Shown piece by piece: positions 42,640 to 52,341 of a stretch of 64,000 nucleotides of DNA (the stretch's first letter is position 1; each line of letters opens with the position of its first letter). The notes under the pieces are model-generated. The model did no database searches. It worked only from the letters and a program-made list of their open reading frames with translations, and was not told the DNA's origin. A program made the translations under genes and the position numbers. Source of the DNA: Phycisphaerales bacterium (GTDB lineage Bacteria; Planctomycetota; Phycisphaerae; Sedimentisphaerales; Anaerobacaceae); contig PMZJ01000026.1 in the NCBI GenBank assembly GCA_003170415.1, positions 62,001 through 126,000 of the forward strand. The letters run 5' to 3'.

Positions 42640-43521
42640 ATGGCAGCAAAAAATAAAACGCTAACGGAAGAGAAAAAACGCGAAATCGGCCAAGTTGTCC
42701 GAAAACAAATCTCGAAATGGGTGTTCATTGTTCTTTCCTTACTTGGCCCTATAGCAGGTGTAAGTCTTTGGGAAATATATAACCACGTCCAAAAGAAAGT
42801 CGAAAATCTTGTAGCTCAACAATTTGAGGAACCGAGAATTAAGGAAATCGTTGAGAATACCGCAAAGAATAGGGCTTCAGCCCTTATGTCTGAACAGATC
42901 AATCCAGAGGTTATCAAATTTAAAGGGGACATGGCTCTAAAAATTACAAAAGCTGATGAAAAATTATCAGAGATGGACGCCCAAATACGTGATGCTAATG
43001 CACAGATTCAAAAACTTAATAACTTGTATTACATCTCTTATCTGGCAAGCCGCGCGAAAAACGATTCAAAAAGTGCTTATTTGGATTTAAAGAAATACGT
43101 AGATAGCAAAAATATCGAAGAAAATGCCATAGCAAATGACAATCTTAAAGAAATCATAAGGGGTTTGCTGAAATATCGTTTTGTACACCATCAACCACCT
43201 ATGGCTCGACATGATGTATATAGAAATGTAACCGATATGAATAACCGTGAATATATAGGAGACGACCCCACCGACTCATTAGCCAATGATTTAATTTCAT
43301 ATTTTAATTCCGATGATGATAAGCAAATAATTATGGGATATATTTCAAAAAAGCCAAAAGAAGAGATTTTCAAGGCGGCGATAAAAGTATTTGAATCGGA
43401 TTCTTTGTCTGCTTGTGCAATTTTCTGCGGAATTCTTTCTGGAATATCAGAGGAAAAAGCTGATTTTCTAGATTTGAATGCTTGGACGGAAATATGCAAG
43501 AAACAGGTTAATAAACAATAG
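42640..43521 (+). CDS. Membrane-anchored coiled-coil protein of unknown function
   Basis: 293 residues, AT-rich relative to its surroundings. Near the N-terminus a membrane segment (VFIVLSLLGPIAGVSLWEIYN) precedes a coiled-coil stretch (about 85-130; MALKITKADEKLSEMDAQIRDANAQIQKLNN). The C-terminal half is helical with no recognised motif; YFNSDDDKQIIMGYISKKPKEEIFKAAIKVF is one feature. Its codon use and isolation beside the nuclease cluster suggest recent acquisition. AGAGAGA is the only upstream ribosome-like site. Confidence 0.6.
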   Translation: MAAKNKTLTEEKKREIGQVVRKQISKWVFIVLSLLGPIAGVSLWEIYNHVQKKVENLVAQQFEEPRIKEIVENTAKNRASALMSEQINPEVIKFKGDMALKITKADEKLSEMDAQIRDANAQIQKLNNLYYISYLASRAKNDSKSAYLDLKKYVDSKNIEENAIANDNLKEIIRGLLKYRFVHHQPPMARHDVYRNVTDMNNREYIGDDPTDSLANDLISYFNSDDDKQIIMGYISKKPKEEIFKAAIKVFESDSLSACAIFCGILSGISEEKADFLDLNAWTEICKKQVNKQ

Positions 43522-43616
43522 TCTAAGGGACATCTACTAGAAAAAATAGCCCATCCTCCCATTTTTGCCAGCCCTGTGCTTCGCAATTAAATCCGCCAAG
43601 TTTTATTACCCGGCAA

Positions 43617-43643
43617 TCCTCCTTCGCCAAGAGCTACGGCGGA
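43617..43643 (-). repeat. Dispersed GCGAAGG-type palindromic repeat, copy 3 (inverted)
   Basis: TCCTCCTTCGCC-aaga-GCTACGGCGGA on the plus strand equals the consensus of copies 31818-31846 and 37591-37616 in reverse. Confidence 0.6.
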
Positions 43644-43718
43644 CAAGTAAAGTTGCCGGGCTAAACATAAACTCTCTGTGTCATCTGCGTAATCAGTGGC
43701 TAAAAAAACACTTTTTTC

Positions 43719-43748
43719 TTGACAAACTGTCCTTTCCCCCCTTATACT
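43719..43748 (+). promoter_or_regulatory. Sigma-70 promoter candidate for the HAF/PEP-CTERM gene
   Basis: TTGACA at 43719-43724 (perfect) and TATACT at 43743-43748 with an 18-base spacer. The gene starts at 44003, so the leader would be about 250 bases and carries a short open frame. Confidence 0.55.
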
Positions 43749-44002
43749 ATTATCCTGTGCTTTTTGTCTGGGGGCAAAAGGCAACTTGGAGAAGGGTATG
43801 AGAGAATAAGCACATCTTTTGGGAGCAATCCGCTTACATAAACATCCGTGCGCACAAGGTGCACTATAACCATTATGATTTTTTGAAGAGGAGAAGAAAA
43901 TGAAAAAGAATCAATTTGAGAGAAGGACCTGAGTATCGAGTATATCAAAGCATAACTGAGAAATAGAACTATTAACCTGTTTTAGTATTGGAGGATGGAA
44001 AG

Positions 44003-45070
44003 ATGAGGATTTCGAATTCAAGATTATGGGTTATATTCATGGCTTTATCCTTCACCGGCTTGGCAAATGCTGAGGTTCAGTACAATATAATTGACCTTGG
44101 CGTTCTTCCGGGCGGTAATGCTAGTTGCGCCTATGGTATAAATAATACTGGGGAAGTGGTAGGTAGTTCTTATACCGCTGGCGGTGTAGGACATGCCTTC
44201 ATTTGGAATAGCCGTGATGGGATGATTGATTTGGGTACACTCGGCGGAAGTCAGAGCGTAGCTCGGTCTATTAATAATAGTGGACAAGTGGTAGGGTATG
44301 CGTATACAAGCAAGTCAAATGTTCACGCCTTTGTTTGGAGCAATGCTGGCGGCATGGTCGATTTAGGTGCTTTTAGTGGTGGATATCCATTTGGAGGACA
44401 GAGTTATGCTTATGGCATAAACAACAGTGGACAAGTTGTGGGCATGTCAAATGGCCGTGCCTTTTTATGGGAAAGCAGAACTGGAATGGTTGATCTTGGA
44501 GATCTGGGGGGAGGTTACAGTTCCGCTTATGGAATTAATAATCTTGGTCAGGTAGTGGGTTATTCTCCAATAGGTTATGACCATGCTTTCATTTGGGACA
44601 GTTCACATGGTATGAAAAGTCTCGCTGCACTTGACAGTTGTAGTTATGCCTATGCGATCAATGACATAGGACAGGTGGTAGGGGTAGCGAGAAGCGTTTC
44701 AGAAAATGGCGGACACGCTGTTTTATGGGAAACACCCAGCACTATGATCAGTTTAGGTCATCTGGGTGGGATTCAAAGTCAAGCTTGGGGAATCAATAAT
44801 AAAGGAGAAATAGTTGGCTGGTCAACGATTAGCGATTCAGATGAATATCATGGCTTTGTATATATAGATGGGCAAATGTTCGATCTTAACCATTTGATTG
44901 ACTCTAGTCTCGGTTGGACACTCAATGATACATACGGTATCAACAACAACGGTTGGATTGTCGGTACCGGTATTAACCCAGATGGTTACCAACACGCATT
45001 TCTGCTCACTCCCGAACCCGCTACGGTATTCCTTCTCACCATCGGCGGCCTGTTTCTGCGAAAACGATAA
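44003..45070 (+). CDS. HAF-repeat protein with PEP-CTERM-type sorting tail
   Basis: 355 residues from ATG 44003, where GGAGG lies 8 bases before. A signal peptide ending LANAE is followed by about seven HAF repeats with the pattern AYGINN-x-GQVVG-x-S and HAFIW-x-x-x-x-GM-x-DLG, for example YGINNTGEVVG and SINNSGQVVG. The C-terminus, PEPATVFLLTIGGLFLRKR, has the PEP motif, a hydrophobic helix and a basic end recognised by exosortases. No exosortase gene is in the window. The product is probably exported and processed at the surface. A strong terminator follows at 45107. Confidence 0.9.
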   Translation: MRISNSRLWVIFMALSFTGLANAEVQYNIIDLGVLPGGNASCAYGINNTGEVVGSSYTAGGVGHAFIWNSRDGMIDLGTLGGSQSVARSINNSGQVVGYAYTSKSNVHAFVWSNAGGMVDLGAFSGGYPFGGQSYAYGINNSGQVVGMSNGRAFLWESRTGMVDLGDLGGGYSSAYGINNLGQVVGYSPIGYDHAFIWDSSHGMKSLAALDSCSYAYAINDIGQVVGVARSVSENGGHAVLWETPSTMISLGHLGGIQSQAWGINNKGEIVGWSTISDSDEYHGFVYIDGQMFDLNHLIDSSLGWTLNDTYGINNNGWIVGTGINPDGYQHAFLLTPEPATVFLLTIGGLFLRKR

Positions 45071-45106
45071 CCACAGATTGCACAGATTACACTGAAAAAA
45101 AACTTA

Positions 45107-45146
45107 AGCTGCGAGTTTCGATTACCTCGGAACTCGCAGCTTTTTA
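45107..45146 (+). terminator. Rho-independent terminator of the HAF/PEP-CTERM gene
   Basis: AGCTGCGAGTT (45107-45117) pairs with AACTCGCAGCT (45131-45141) around a 13-base loop, followed by TTTTTATTTG. This is a classic intrinsic terminator. Confidence 0.9.
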
Positions 45147-45275
45147 TTTGTTCTCTGCGTTCTCAGCGGCCTCCGCGGTAAAAAAAATCCGCTATGGCCT
45201 GTCTCATATACCCAACTGTCCAATTGTTAATCAACCGTGTTTTTCAGTATTAAAAACGCCATTTTTGGTCAAAAC

Positions 45276-45303
45276 TTGACTTTTGCCGATTGCCTCCTAT
45301 AAT
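45276..45303 (+). promoter_or_regulatory. Sigma-70 promoter for dnaG-rpoD
   Basis: TTGACT at 45276-45281 and TATAAT at 45298-45303 with a 16-base spacer. It lies about 165 bases before dnaG. Confidence 0.75.
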
Positions 45304-45337
45304 ATAATGGCTCGGTAACCCTTTTCTGATAATTTAG

Positions 45338-45361
45338 CCCTCTAATTTATTGGGGGGTTTT
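45338..45361 (+). promoter_or_regulatory. Attenuator-like hairpin between the promoter and dnaG
   Basis: CCCTCTAA-ttta-TTGGGGGG (45338-45357) with two G-T pairs, followed by TTTTGTTGTTTT. It is a near-copy of the hairpin at 38393-38412. Because it is downstream of the -10 box and upstream of dnaG, it could terminate or modulate transcription. Confidence 0.45.
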
Positions 45362-45467
45362 GTTGTTTTACGAAATTACACCTGGCCACAGATTCCACAG
45401 ATGAACACTGATAATAAAATGAAACAGTGGAATCAGTGTAATCAGTGGCTTAATTTTATTGGGGTAT

Positions 45468-47252
45468 ATGCCAACTTTCGACACGGGTTTAATTTCGCGC
45501 ATTCAGCAGGCCAATGACATCGTCGATGTCATCGGCGAGCACCTTGCGCTCAAACGCAAAGGCCGCGAAATGTTAGGCCTGTGTCCCTTCCACGAAGACC
45601 ACCGCCCAAGCTTCAATGTTAACCCGACAAAGCAAATCTTCAAATGCTTCGCCTGCGGCGCGGGCGGCGACGTCATCAAATTCATCCAGATGCGCGAAAA
45701 CCTCACCTTCCCGCAGGCGCTCCAGCGATTAGCAGACCGCGCGGGAATAAAAGTAGAACCCTTCAGACCGCGCACGAGCAACGAGTCACGGGCCACGAGC
45801 GACGATGCAGACCCCAACGACATTGCACGCGCCAACGCCTGGGCCGCCAAATACTTCGCGGCCAATCTCGCGCATCCCGAAAAAGGAAAAGACGCGAGAA
45901 AATATGTGGCCGAAAGACAACTCTCGGATGAAAGCGTTAAGAACTGGCAAATTGGTCTTGCGCTCGGGGCTGATAACGATTTGCTGTCAGCGGCCAGACA
46001 AAAGAAAATCCCGGATAAACTGCTTTTGGCGGCGGGGCTTGTTGTCGGAGCCGGCTCATCGCTATCCGATAAATTCATCAATCGCCTGATGTTCACTATC
46101 GCCGACGCTACGGGCAAAATCATCGCCTTCGGCGGCAGAACACTCTCAGGCGAAGGAGCAAAATATATCAACTCGCCGACGACCGCCATCTTCGACAAAA
46201 GCAACTCGCTCTTCGGCCTCGACCACGCCCGTCACCAAATGGTTTCATCCGATACCGCCGTCGTCGTCGAGGGGTACACCGATTGCATTATGGCGCATCA
46301 GTTCGGCGTTTCAAATGTTGTCGCCACTCTCGGCACAAGTTTCACCGCGGGCCACGCTCGAATCCTGCGCAGATACGCCAAAAAAGTGGTGCTGCTGTTC
46401 GACAGCGACACCGCGGGCCTCGAAGCCGCCAATCGCGCCCTTGGGGTCGCGCTCGGCTCACATATCGATATCGCTATTGCGTCGGTCCCGCAGGGCAAAG
46501 ACCCCTGCGATTTCCTCCTCGCCCAGGGTAAAGAACCCTTCGCGAAACTCATCGACAACGCGACCGACGTCTTCACATTCAAATGGGCTCGCCTTAATGC
46601 CAATCTCGGCTCGCAGCCAACAATCGCGGGCAAAAAGCAGGCATTTGACGAGTATATGGATAACATCGCTACCGCTATATCTTCAGGCAATCTCTCAGTT
46701 GTAGAAGCAGGACTCATTGTTATCAATCGTCTCTCAACTCTAATTAAGCTTGATGCAAAAGAAATTAACGCTGAGCTTTCTCGCAGGGTTCATCGAGTGA
46801 AAACAGCGTCATCTTATACGAGCGCAGCCGACGATTCGCATACGCCTCTCGATTTAGGCGAAGGGCTTTCCGCCAACGCCCAGCGTGAAATCCTCGAAGT
46901 GCTCCTGGCGCACCCCTCGCTGTTCGATGACATAAAAGATAAAATCTCGCCCCAAAATTTCGATGTCCCCGCGCTCCAACGGGTCGCGCAGGCCGTCTTC
47001 GGGACGCTCTCCGAAAAAACACGGGCGTCGATACAGACCATCTGCGCCGCAGTCGAAGACCCGCAGCTTGCGGGCCTGATGACCACGCTCGAACACGAAG
47101 GCGCGGAAAAAGGCAATTTCACCAAACGGCTGGCAGACGCATTGGCCGCGCTGGAACACGTTGAACAGCAAAAAAACAAAACTGCGGGCAGCAAACACGA
47201 TTTAATTCGCGACGCCGTCAAACAGGACCGTCGCAATATGGGAATGATTTGA
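45468..47252 (+). CDS. dnaG: DNA primase
   Basis: 594 residues from ATG 45468, preceded by GGGG. The zinc-binding motif is C39-x2-H42 and C60-x2-C63 (CPFHEDHRPSF and FKCFACGAGGD). The TOPRIM core has VVVEGYTDCIMAHQF, GTSFTAGHARILRR and LLFDSDTAGLEAANRAL with the metal-binding Asp pair. DnaG makes RNA primers for replication. The C-terminal region (residues about 400-590) is helical and would bind DnaB. rpoD follows 44 bases later, as in the macromolecular-synthesis operon, but without rpsU. Confidence 0.97.
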   Translation: MPTFDTGLISRIQQANDIVDVIGEHLALKRKGREMLGLCPFHEDHRPSFNVNPTKQIFKCFACGAGGDVIKFIQMRENLTFPQALQRLADRAGIKVEPFRPRTSNESRATSDDADPNDIARANAWAAKYFAANLAHPEKGKDARKYVAERQLSDESVKNWQIGLALGADNDLLSAARQKKIPDKLLLAAGLVVGAGSSLSDKFINRLMFTIADATGKIIAFGGRTLSGEGAKYINSPTTAIFDKSNSLFGLDHARHQMVSSDTAVVVEGYTDCIMAHQFGVSNVVATLGTSFTAGHARILRRYAKKVVLLFDSDTAGLEAANRALGVALGSHIDIAIASVPQGKDPCDFLLAQGKEPFAKLIDNATDVFTFKWARLNANLGSQPTIAGKKQAFDEYMDNIATAISSGNLSVVEAGLIVINRLSTLIKLDAKEINAELSRRVHRVKTASSYTSAADDSHTPLDLGEGLSANAQREILEVLLAHPSLFDDIKDKISPQNFDVPALQRVAQAVFGTLSEKTRASIQTICAAVEDPQLAGLMTTLEHEGAEKGNFTKRLADALAALEHVEQQKNKTAGSKHDLIRDAVKQDRRNMGMI

Positions 47253-47296
47253 TTTTGTAATTTTGACGATAGCCAGTTTTTTTAAGGAAGCTTATT

Positions 47297-49159
47297 GTGG
47301 GAAAGAAAAAATCATCGGCTGAGGCCCGGAAATCAAAACACAAAGCCGCCCCAGGCGAGAAAAGTCGAGCCGAGGAAACCCAGCAGGCAAAACCGCAGGC
47401 GCCCCTCGATGCCGAAGGCAAAATAAAGGTGATGATAGAAAAGGGCAAGAAGAAAGGATACCTCACCTACGAGGAAATGAACGCCGATTTGCCCGAAGAC
47501 CTTGTCAGTCCCGCCCGCCTCGACACACTATTGGTGTTGCTGGATGAAATGGGCATCAGCTTGATTGACGAGGCCGACGTCGATAAGCACGGCGCTCCCG
47601 CGGAAATTGCCGAAGAGGACTTTGAACCCGTTGAGGCCGATATACCCGTAGAGCCGGTCGCCGAAGAAGAACCTGTCATCATCGAAGAAGACAAGCTCAT
47701 CGAAAAAGAGCTTGTCACCGCCGAACAGAGCCGCAGAATCGATGACCCCGTCAGGACGTACCTCACGCAAATGGGCGAGATTCCCCTGCTTAACAGGGAA
47801 AACGAAATATCCCTCGCCCGCAAAATCGAGGTTTCGCGCATGGCGTTCAGACGCAAAATGCTCGAAAACGACTATTGCGCCAAAAACTCCGTCGAAATCC
47901 TCCAGCAGGTCCAGCAGGGGGGGCTGTCCTTCGACAGAACAATGAAAATCAGCACCGCCGAAAACCTCATCAGGAGCGTCATAAAAAAACGCCTCCCGCA
48001 GAACCTTAATACCATCAACGCCCTGCTCGCGATGAACCAGACCCTCTTAAAGGAATATATCCAGGCAGGCGACTCCCCCAAGGCCGCCCCCATCCTGCGC
48101 CGCCTTACCAGAAACCGCCGGCGTATCGCCACTCTTCTCGAAGAGCTGAGTTTACGCACCAGCAGGATAGCCCCGATGAAGGACAAGCTCCACGGCATGG
48201 CCGTGAAGATGCGACAGTTACAGGCCATCATCACCGCCGGGCCGACCAAAGAGTACGTTGTTGAAGATCTCGACGCTATGAAGCAGGAGCTTACCGGTCT
48301 TCAGGACCTCATTTGCGAAACTCCCGCCCAGCTTGACAGGCGCCTCTACGTTATCGAATGTATCTTCTCGCAATACGAAAAAACAAAGCGAATGCTGTCG
48401 AGCGCAAATTTACGCCTCGTCGTTTCAATCGCCAAAAAATACCGCAACCGCGGCCTCAGCTTTCTTGACTTGATCCAGGAGGGGAATACCGGCCTGATGC
48501 GAGCCGTTGACAAATACGAATATAAAAGGGGTTACAAATTCAGCACCTACGCGACGTGGTGGATTCGGCAGGCGATTACCCGCGCGATAGCGGACCACGC
48601 CAGGACCATTCGAATACCGGTGCATATGATTGAAACTATGAGCCGGCTGCGAACCGCGGGCAAAGTCCTCACGCAGCGACTCGGCAGAGAACCCACCATC
48701 GAAGAAATCGCCAAAGAAGCGGTGATGAGCATAGACGAGGCACGAAGGGTGCTGAAAATTTCCCGCCACCCAATCTCCTTAGACAGGCCCATCGGCGACA
48801 GCGAAGACAGCAACTTCGGCGATTTCATCGAAGACCACGCCGTCGATTCCCCCGTCTCGACCGCAACCCAGTCAATGCTGAAGGAAAGAATCGAGCTGGT
48901 CCTCAAAACGCTGTCGTATCGCGAACGCGAAATCATCAAACTCCGCTACGGCATCGGCGACGGCTACACATATACGCTCGAAGAAGTCGGCAGAATCTTC
49001 AAAGTTACCCGCGAACGCGTCCGGCAGGTCGAGGCCAAGGCCATAAGAAAACTCCAGCATCCCGTCCGGGCTCGCAAACTCGAGGGCTTCCTGGACCATA
49101 AACAGCCGGCACCCATCTGGCCATCGTCGAAGGAACTGCCTCCCCTGATTATTGAATAG
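47297..49159 (+). CDS. rpoD: RNA polymerase sigma factor RpoD
   Basis: 620 residues. After a basic N-terminus, region 1.1-like sequence [27 protein letters not shown] is present, then region 1.2 ([30 protein letters not shown]). Region 2 holds [30 protein letters not shown] and [18 protein letters not shown], and region 4 has [27 protein letters not shown]. This is the housekeeping sigma factor. AAGGAAG before GTG 47297 supports the start. A non-conserved stretch of about 150 residues separates regions 1.2 and 2, as in other large RpoD proteins. Confidence 0.97.
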   Translation: MGKKKSSAEARKSKHKAAPGEKSRAEETQQAKPQAPLDAEGKIKVMIEKGKKKGYLTYEEMNADLPEDLVSPARLDTLLVLLDEMGISLIDEADVDKHGAPAEIAEEDFEPVEADIPVEPVAEEEPVIIEEDKLIEKELVTAEQSRRIDDPVRTYLTQMGEIPLLNRENEISLARKIEVSRMAFRRKMLENDYCAKNSVEILQQVQQGGLSFDRTMKISTAENLIRSVIKKRLPQNLNTINALLAMNQTLLKEYIQAGDSPKAAPILRRLTRNRRRIATLLEELSLRTSRIAPMKDKLHGMAVKMRQLQAIITAGPTKEYVVEDLDAMKQELTGLQDLICETPAQLDRRLYVIECIFSQYEKTKRMLSSANLRLVVSIAKKYRNRGLSFLDLIQEGNTGLMRAVDKYEYKRGYKFSTYATWWIRQAITRAIADHARTIRIPVHMIETMSRLRTAGKVLTQRLGREPTIEEIAKEAVMSIDEARRVLKISRHPISLDRPIGDSEDSNFGDFIEDHAVDSPVSTATQSMLKERIELVLKTLSYREREIIKLRYGIGDGYTYTLEEVGRIFKVTRERVRQVEAKAIRKLQHPVRARKLEGFLDHKQPAPIWPSSKELPPLIIE

Positions 49160-49537
49160 GGCTGGAAAATCGGGTTAGTCCTATAAATAAGGGCTATGCC
49201 GGGCTGTTAAAAGGTTGAAACCCCGATTGAGATTGCCCCGGCCTTCGGCCCGCCTCTCCCGAAAGGGACGCCTAATGGCGGGCGGGTAAACCTCGCAATG
49301 ACAATAATGCCACAAACGGTTATTGCGAAGGGGGGCAGGCAAAACACGGGGGAATCTTAAGGGTTTTGGGCGGCCACGCAGGCGTTTTTTTTATTTTTCT
49401 TGTTTTCTTTAGGGATGTTTCTGGTATAATGCCGCATTCAGGAAGGGTATTCCAACGTCCCTCAGGAGTATCCTACTATTAGAAAAATTGAGGGGCAAGA
49501 TTTTGGTTTGTGGTCCGCAAGGGCCAGAGGAGTTACA
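49160..49537 (+). other. Spacer and cold-shock mRNA leader
   Basis: No protein gene is supported. GATTGCCCCGGCC-TTCGGCC and TCGCAATGAC at about 49224-49303 form a REP-like element. A T-run at 49385-49399 may end rpoD transcription. TATAAT at 49425-49430 with a weak TTGTTT (49400-49405, 19-base spacer) is a promoter candidate, giving a leader of about 100 bases before the csp gene. Confidence 0.5.
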
Positions 49538-49741
49538 GTGAGTGCAGGTAAAGTAAAGTGGTTTAACGGCAAAAAAGGTTTCGGATTCATTGTCCCCGAT
49601 GATGGCGGCGAAGAACTGTTCGTTCATCATTCGGAGATTAAGATGGGTGGCTACGCCGACCTCCAGGAAGGTCAGGCAGTGACGTTCGATATCGGACAGG
49701 GCAAAAAAGGCCCCTGTGCGGTCAACGTCGTCCCTCAGTAA
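49538..49741 (+). CDS. Cold-shock domain protein
   Basis: 67 residues, the normal length of CspA-type proteins. [29 protein letters not shown] carries both RNP motifs (KGFGFI and LFVHH). It binds single-stranded nucleic acid and acts as an RNA chaperone. GTG 49538 is the start because GAGGAG lies 5 bases before it; longer frames run into the leader. The long leader upstream is typical of cold-shock regulated mRNAs. It has an intrinsic terminator at 49766. Confidence 0.95.
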   Translation: MSAGKVKWFNGKKGFGFIVPDDGGEELFVHHSEIKMGGYADLQEGQAVTFDIGQGKKGPCAVNVVPQ

Positions 49742-49765
49742 TACACCGAATATTAAACCGGAATA

Positions 49766-49799
49766 AAGGCCTCGTCCATAACGGACGGGGCCTTTTTCT
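49766..49799 (+). terminator. Rho-independent terminator of the csp gene
   Basis: AAGGCCTCGTCC (49766-49777) pairs with GGACGGGGCCTT (49783-49794) around a 5-base loop, with one G-T pair, then TTTTTCTTTT. Confidence 0.88.
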
Positions 49800-49879
49800 T
49801 TTGTGCCCTCGGGGTGAGCTTTCTTGAATCTGCAAACGGAGGGTCCAGTTTAGCCCAAATTAAAAATTTATGTACTTCG

Positions 49880-52339
49880 TTACTTCTTTTCTTCGCTTTT
49901 TTTTGCGCTCTCAAGTTGTTTCTTTGCTTCCTCTATTCGCTTTACAACGTCCTTGGCAACCTCCATTATCTCCGCCGCTGCCTTAACATCTTCACCCTGC
50001 ATCAAACGCAATGCCACAACCACCGGCTCCAGCGCCTCCGCCCAAGCAGATTCTCTTAAAATCGCAAGCAACTCGCGTCCATATCCCCTCGCCACAATTA
50101 CAACAAACCAATCTGTTGCAATCTCAATATTCTCCTTGATTGCTTCGGCATCCTTTGCAAGCTCTTTTAAAAGTTTTTTCCATTCTTCAAGGCGAGAGCT
50201 ATTCATTGTTAGAAGAAATACAAGAGTTAATGCAGATAAATATTTTTTATTATCTAATTCAACCGCCTTCTTAAAGCATTTTTCGCTTTCATTGGCCTGA
50301 CCACGTTTTAGGAAATACAAACCATACGTTTCCCAAACATCAGCCGGCTTTTTACTTAAAGCGATTGCCTTTTGGTACGCTTTTTCTGCTTTTTTATACT
50401 TTTCCTGACATTCCAAAGCTAAACCGAGGCCATGCCAAGCTATTTCATCGTTAGAATCAATTTTTATTGCTTTTCGCAAAGCACTTTCTGCGTCTTTATA
50501 TCGTTTGAGATGATAACCCAATAGAATCCCCAATGTTCTCCAAGTGTTCGAATCTATAGATTCTACTTCCAGAACTTTTCTGTATGCCTTCTCTGCTTCT
50601 TCAAAACGATCTAAGTGATTGGCGTATAAATCACCAAGAAGTTTCCAGCCGTTCACTGGTGATATTGAAATGATATTCAAATATGCTTGTTCTGCTTCCT
50701 GATATCGACCTTGATACACGAATAGTTCCCCAAGCAATCCCCAAGCAAAAGCCCGTTTTGAATCTATCTTAATTGATTCATGATATATCTTTTCTGCCTC
50801 TTCAAGCCGATTTGGTAGCAAACTAAGAAACAATCCTAATGCAACCAATCCGTCATATTTATTGGGGTGGCTTTGTACAAAAGCACGTAAATGTTTTTCT
50901 TCTTTTTTCAACGCTATCGGATCATTTATTATTAATTTGACTCTTTCTACCAAATCATTGATATGACTTAATAATTCTTCTTCTTGGAAATTTTCGAAAA
51001 GCTTTTTCAAAGAAGTAGGAGTAGTAGGGCCTTCAAAGAAACTCCTTGGCGTACTACCTATGATTTTTAATATTATCTTTTCGTTGCTTTTCTTTGAAAT
51101 TATTCCTTCATAAGCCATGTAATGGTCGCTTCTATCTTCAGGAGCAAGCTGGCAGGCCTCCTCTGCAATATTTTTAATAGCGCCGACCAATTCTTCGGTT
51201 CCATAGAAGCTTGTCATGAAGTTCACTACAGCTCGTACTCGTTGCGACGCCCCTCCTCTTTTACGCATCAAGTAATAGATATTATACATCCGTTCCGATA
51301 CCTGATACAGTTTGGTCTTGCCTCTTCCGTTTGCTTCAACAACCGCTCCCCGTTCCATAAGCCGGGCAAGTAATGCGCTTGTCTTGCTGACTTCAAGCCG
51401 GGCCGATTCCCCTACCTGTCTTGCTGTTGCGGGGTCCCAAATTTCCGCAAGTGCAAGATACGCCTTGCGTTCGACCGGTGGCAGATTGTCCAAGTGACTC
51501 TTGAAATACTCCGTGTGTTCATCTACAAGCTGTATAAGGTCATTCATCAGGTTCTTTAGTGATATCTTCGCGGCAAAATTTGAAACAATTGCCATCAGTC
51601 GCGGATTTCCGCCTGTCAAAATCTCCAAAGGCCGCACACGTGCATCATCCGGCTTATTTCCCGTAACCAAAGCCCATAATTCTCTGCACTCGGCCCCGGT
51701 TAATGGTTTTAATTCCAGAAATCGAAATAGCTCGAACATCGGCTTGCCTTCAACGTTCACCTGTTCAAATCGAATCGTCGCGCTTGCCAATAGCATTACC
51801 CGTGGTTCGTTAAGAAGGGTATGCCGTAGAGCCCATGCCTCATCATCACTCATCTGGTCACCAAGAAGCATATTCATATTTTCAACTACTAAGATTATTC
51901 GCTTGCCTTGCTTATCCGCGAAATCCATCAGTTGCGCAAGTGCACGCTCCCTCAAACGTTTCTCGTCCTTTTCTTCACGCAATTCATCGTATGTCTTTTT
52001 CCACTTATCATCTTTCGTTTGGTGCGCCAGATGAAGTAGTGCCTCTAACCAGAATTCTCCGCATGTACTGACGCTGTAACTTTCCTCGGAAAATACCAGT
52101 GGAAACCATTTATCGTTCAAATCCTTTGTTCTTCGGACCTCTTCCGCCGCGCGCAGCAGCAATGTCGTCTTTCCGCTCCCCCTTGAGCCCACCACAAGAA
52201 CGTGCTGGTTTGATTTTGTCACATTGTCTTTTATTATTTGTATAATCGTATCGAGTTCGCCGTGGCGGACTACAAATGAAGCCACTAATTCCTCCGGTTT
52301 CAAAAAAGCAGGGTTGTATTTCATTATGGTCTGAGCCAT
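49880..52339 (-). CDS. P-loop ATPase with C-terminal TPR repeats
   Basis: About 819 residues. The ATPase module (about 1-380) has VLVVGSRGSGKTTLLLRAAEEV as Walker A, IILVVENMNML as Walker B, and a winged-helix-like end (EKKLYQVSERMYNIYYLMRKR-type region). The C-terminal half carries about eight TPR repeats such as WGLLGELFVYQGRYQEAEQAYLNI and AWHGLGLALECQEKYKKAEKAYQKAI. The start is ATG 52339 with AAGGAGGG 8 bases before. It overlaps nothing but follows the first ATPase gene by 2 bases, so the two are coupled. TPR regions suggest protein partners. Function is unknown; regulatory or defence roles are possible. Confidence 0.8.
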   Translation of the reverse strand: MAQTIMKYNPAFLKPEELVASFVVRHGELDTIIQIIKDNVTKSNQHVLVVGSRGSGKTTLLLRAAEEVRRTKDLNDKWFPLVFSEESYSVSTCGEFWLEALLHLAHQTKDDKWKKTYDELREEKDEKRLRERALAQLMDFADKQGKRIILVVENMNMLLGDQMSDDEAWALRHTLLNEPRVMLLASATIRFEQVNVEGKPMFELFRFLELKPLTGAECRELWALVTGNKPDDARVRPLEILTGGNPRLMAIVSNFAAKISLKNLMNDLIQLVDEHTEYFKSHLDNLPPVERKAYLALAEIWDPATARQVGESARLEVSKTSALLARLMERGAVVEANGRGKTKLYQVSERMYNIYYLMRKRGGASQRVRAVVNFMTSFYGTEELVGAIKNIAEEACQLAPEDRSDHYMAYEGIISKKSNEKIILKIIGSTPRSFFEGPTTPTSLKKLFENFQEEELLSHINDLVERVKLIINDPIALKKEEKHLRAFVQSHPNKYDGLVALGLFLSLLPNRLEEAEKIYHESIKIDSKRAFAWGLLGELFVYQGRYQEAEQAYLNIISISPVNGWKLLGDLYANHLDRFEEAEKAYRKVLEVESIDSNTWRTLGILLGYHLKRYKDAESALRKAIKIDSNDEIAWHGLGLALECQEKYKKAEKAYQKAIALSKKPADVWETYGLYFLKRGQANESEKCFKKAVELDNKKYLSALTLVFLLTMNSSRLEEWKKLLKELAKDAEAIKENIEIATDWFVVIVARGYGRELLAILRESAWAEALEPVVVALRLMQGEDVKAAAEIMEVAKDVVKRIEEAKKQLESAKKSEEKK

Positions 52340-52341
52340 TG

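Larger units (their letters stand above)
43522..44002 (+). other. Spacer before the HAF/PEP-CTERM gene
   Basis: It contains CCCGGCAA (43609-43616) facing TTGCCGGG near 43654 around repeat copy 3, a CACAGAT/TCATCTGCG-type spacer repeat at about 43670-43702, the promoter at 43719-43748, and a leader of about 250 bases. A tiny frame 43900-43932 (MKKNQFERRT) has a strong GAGGAGAA ribosome site. Confidence 0.5.
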
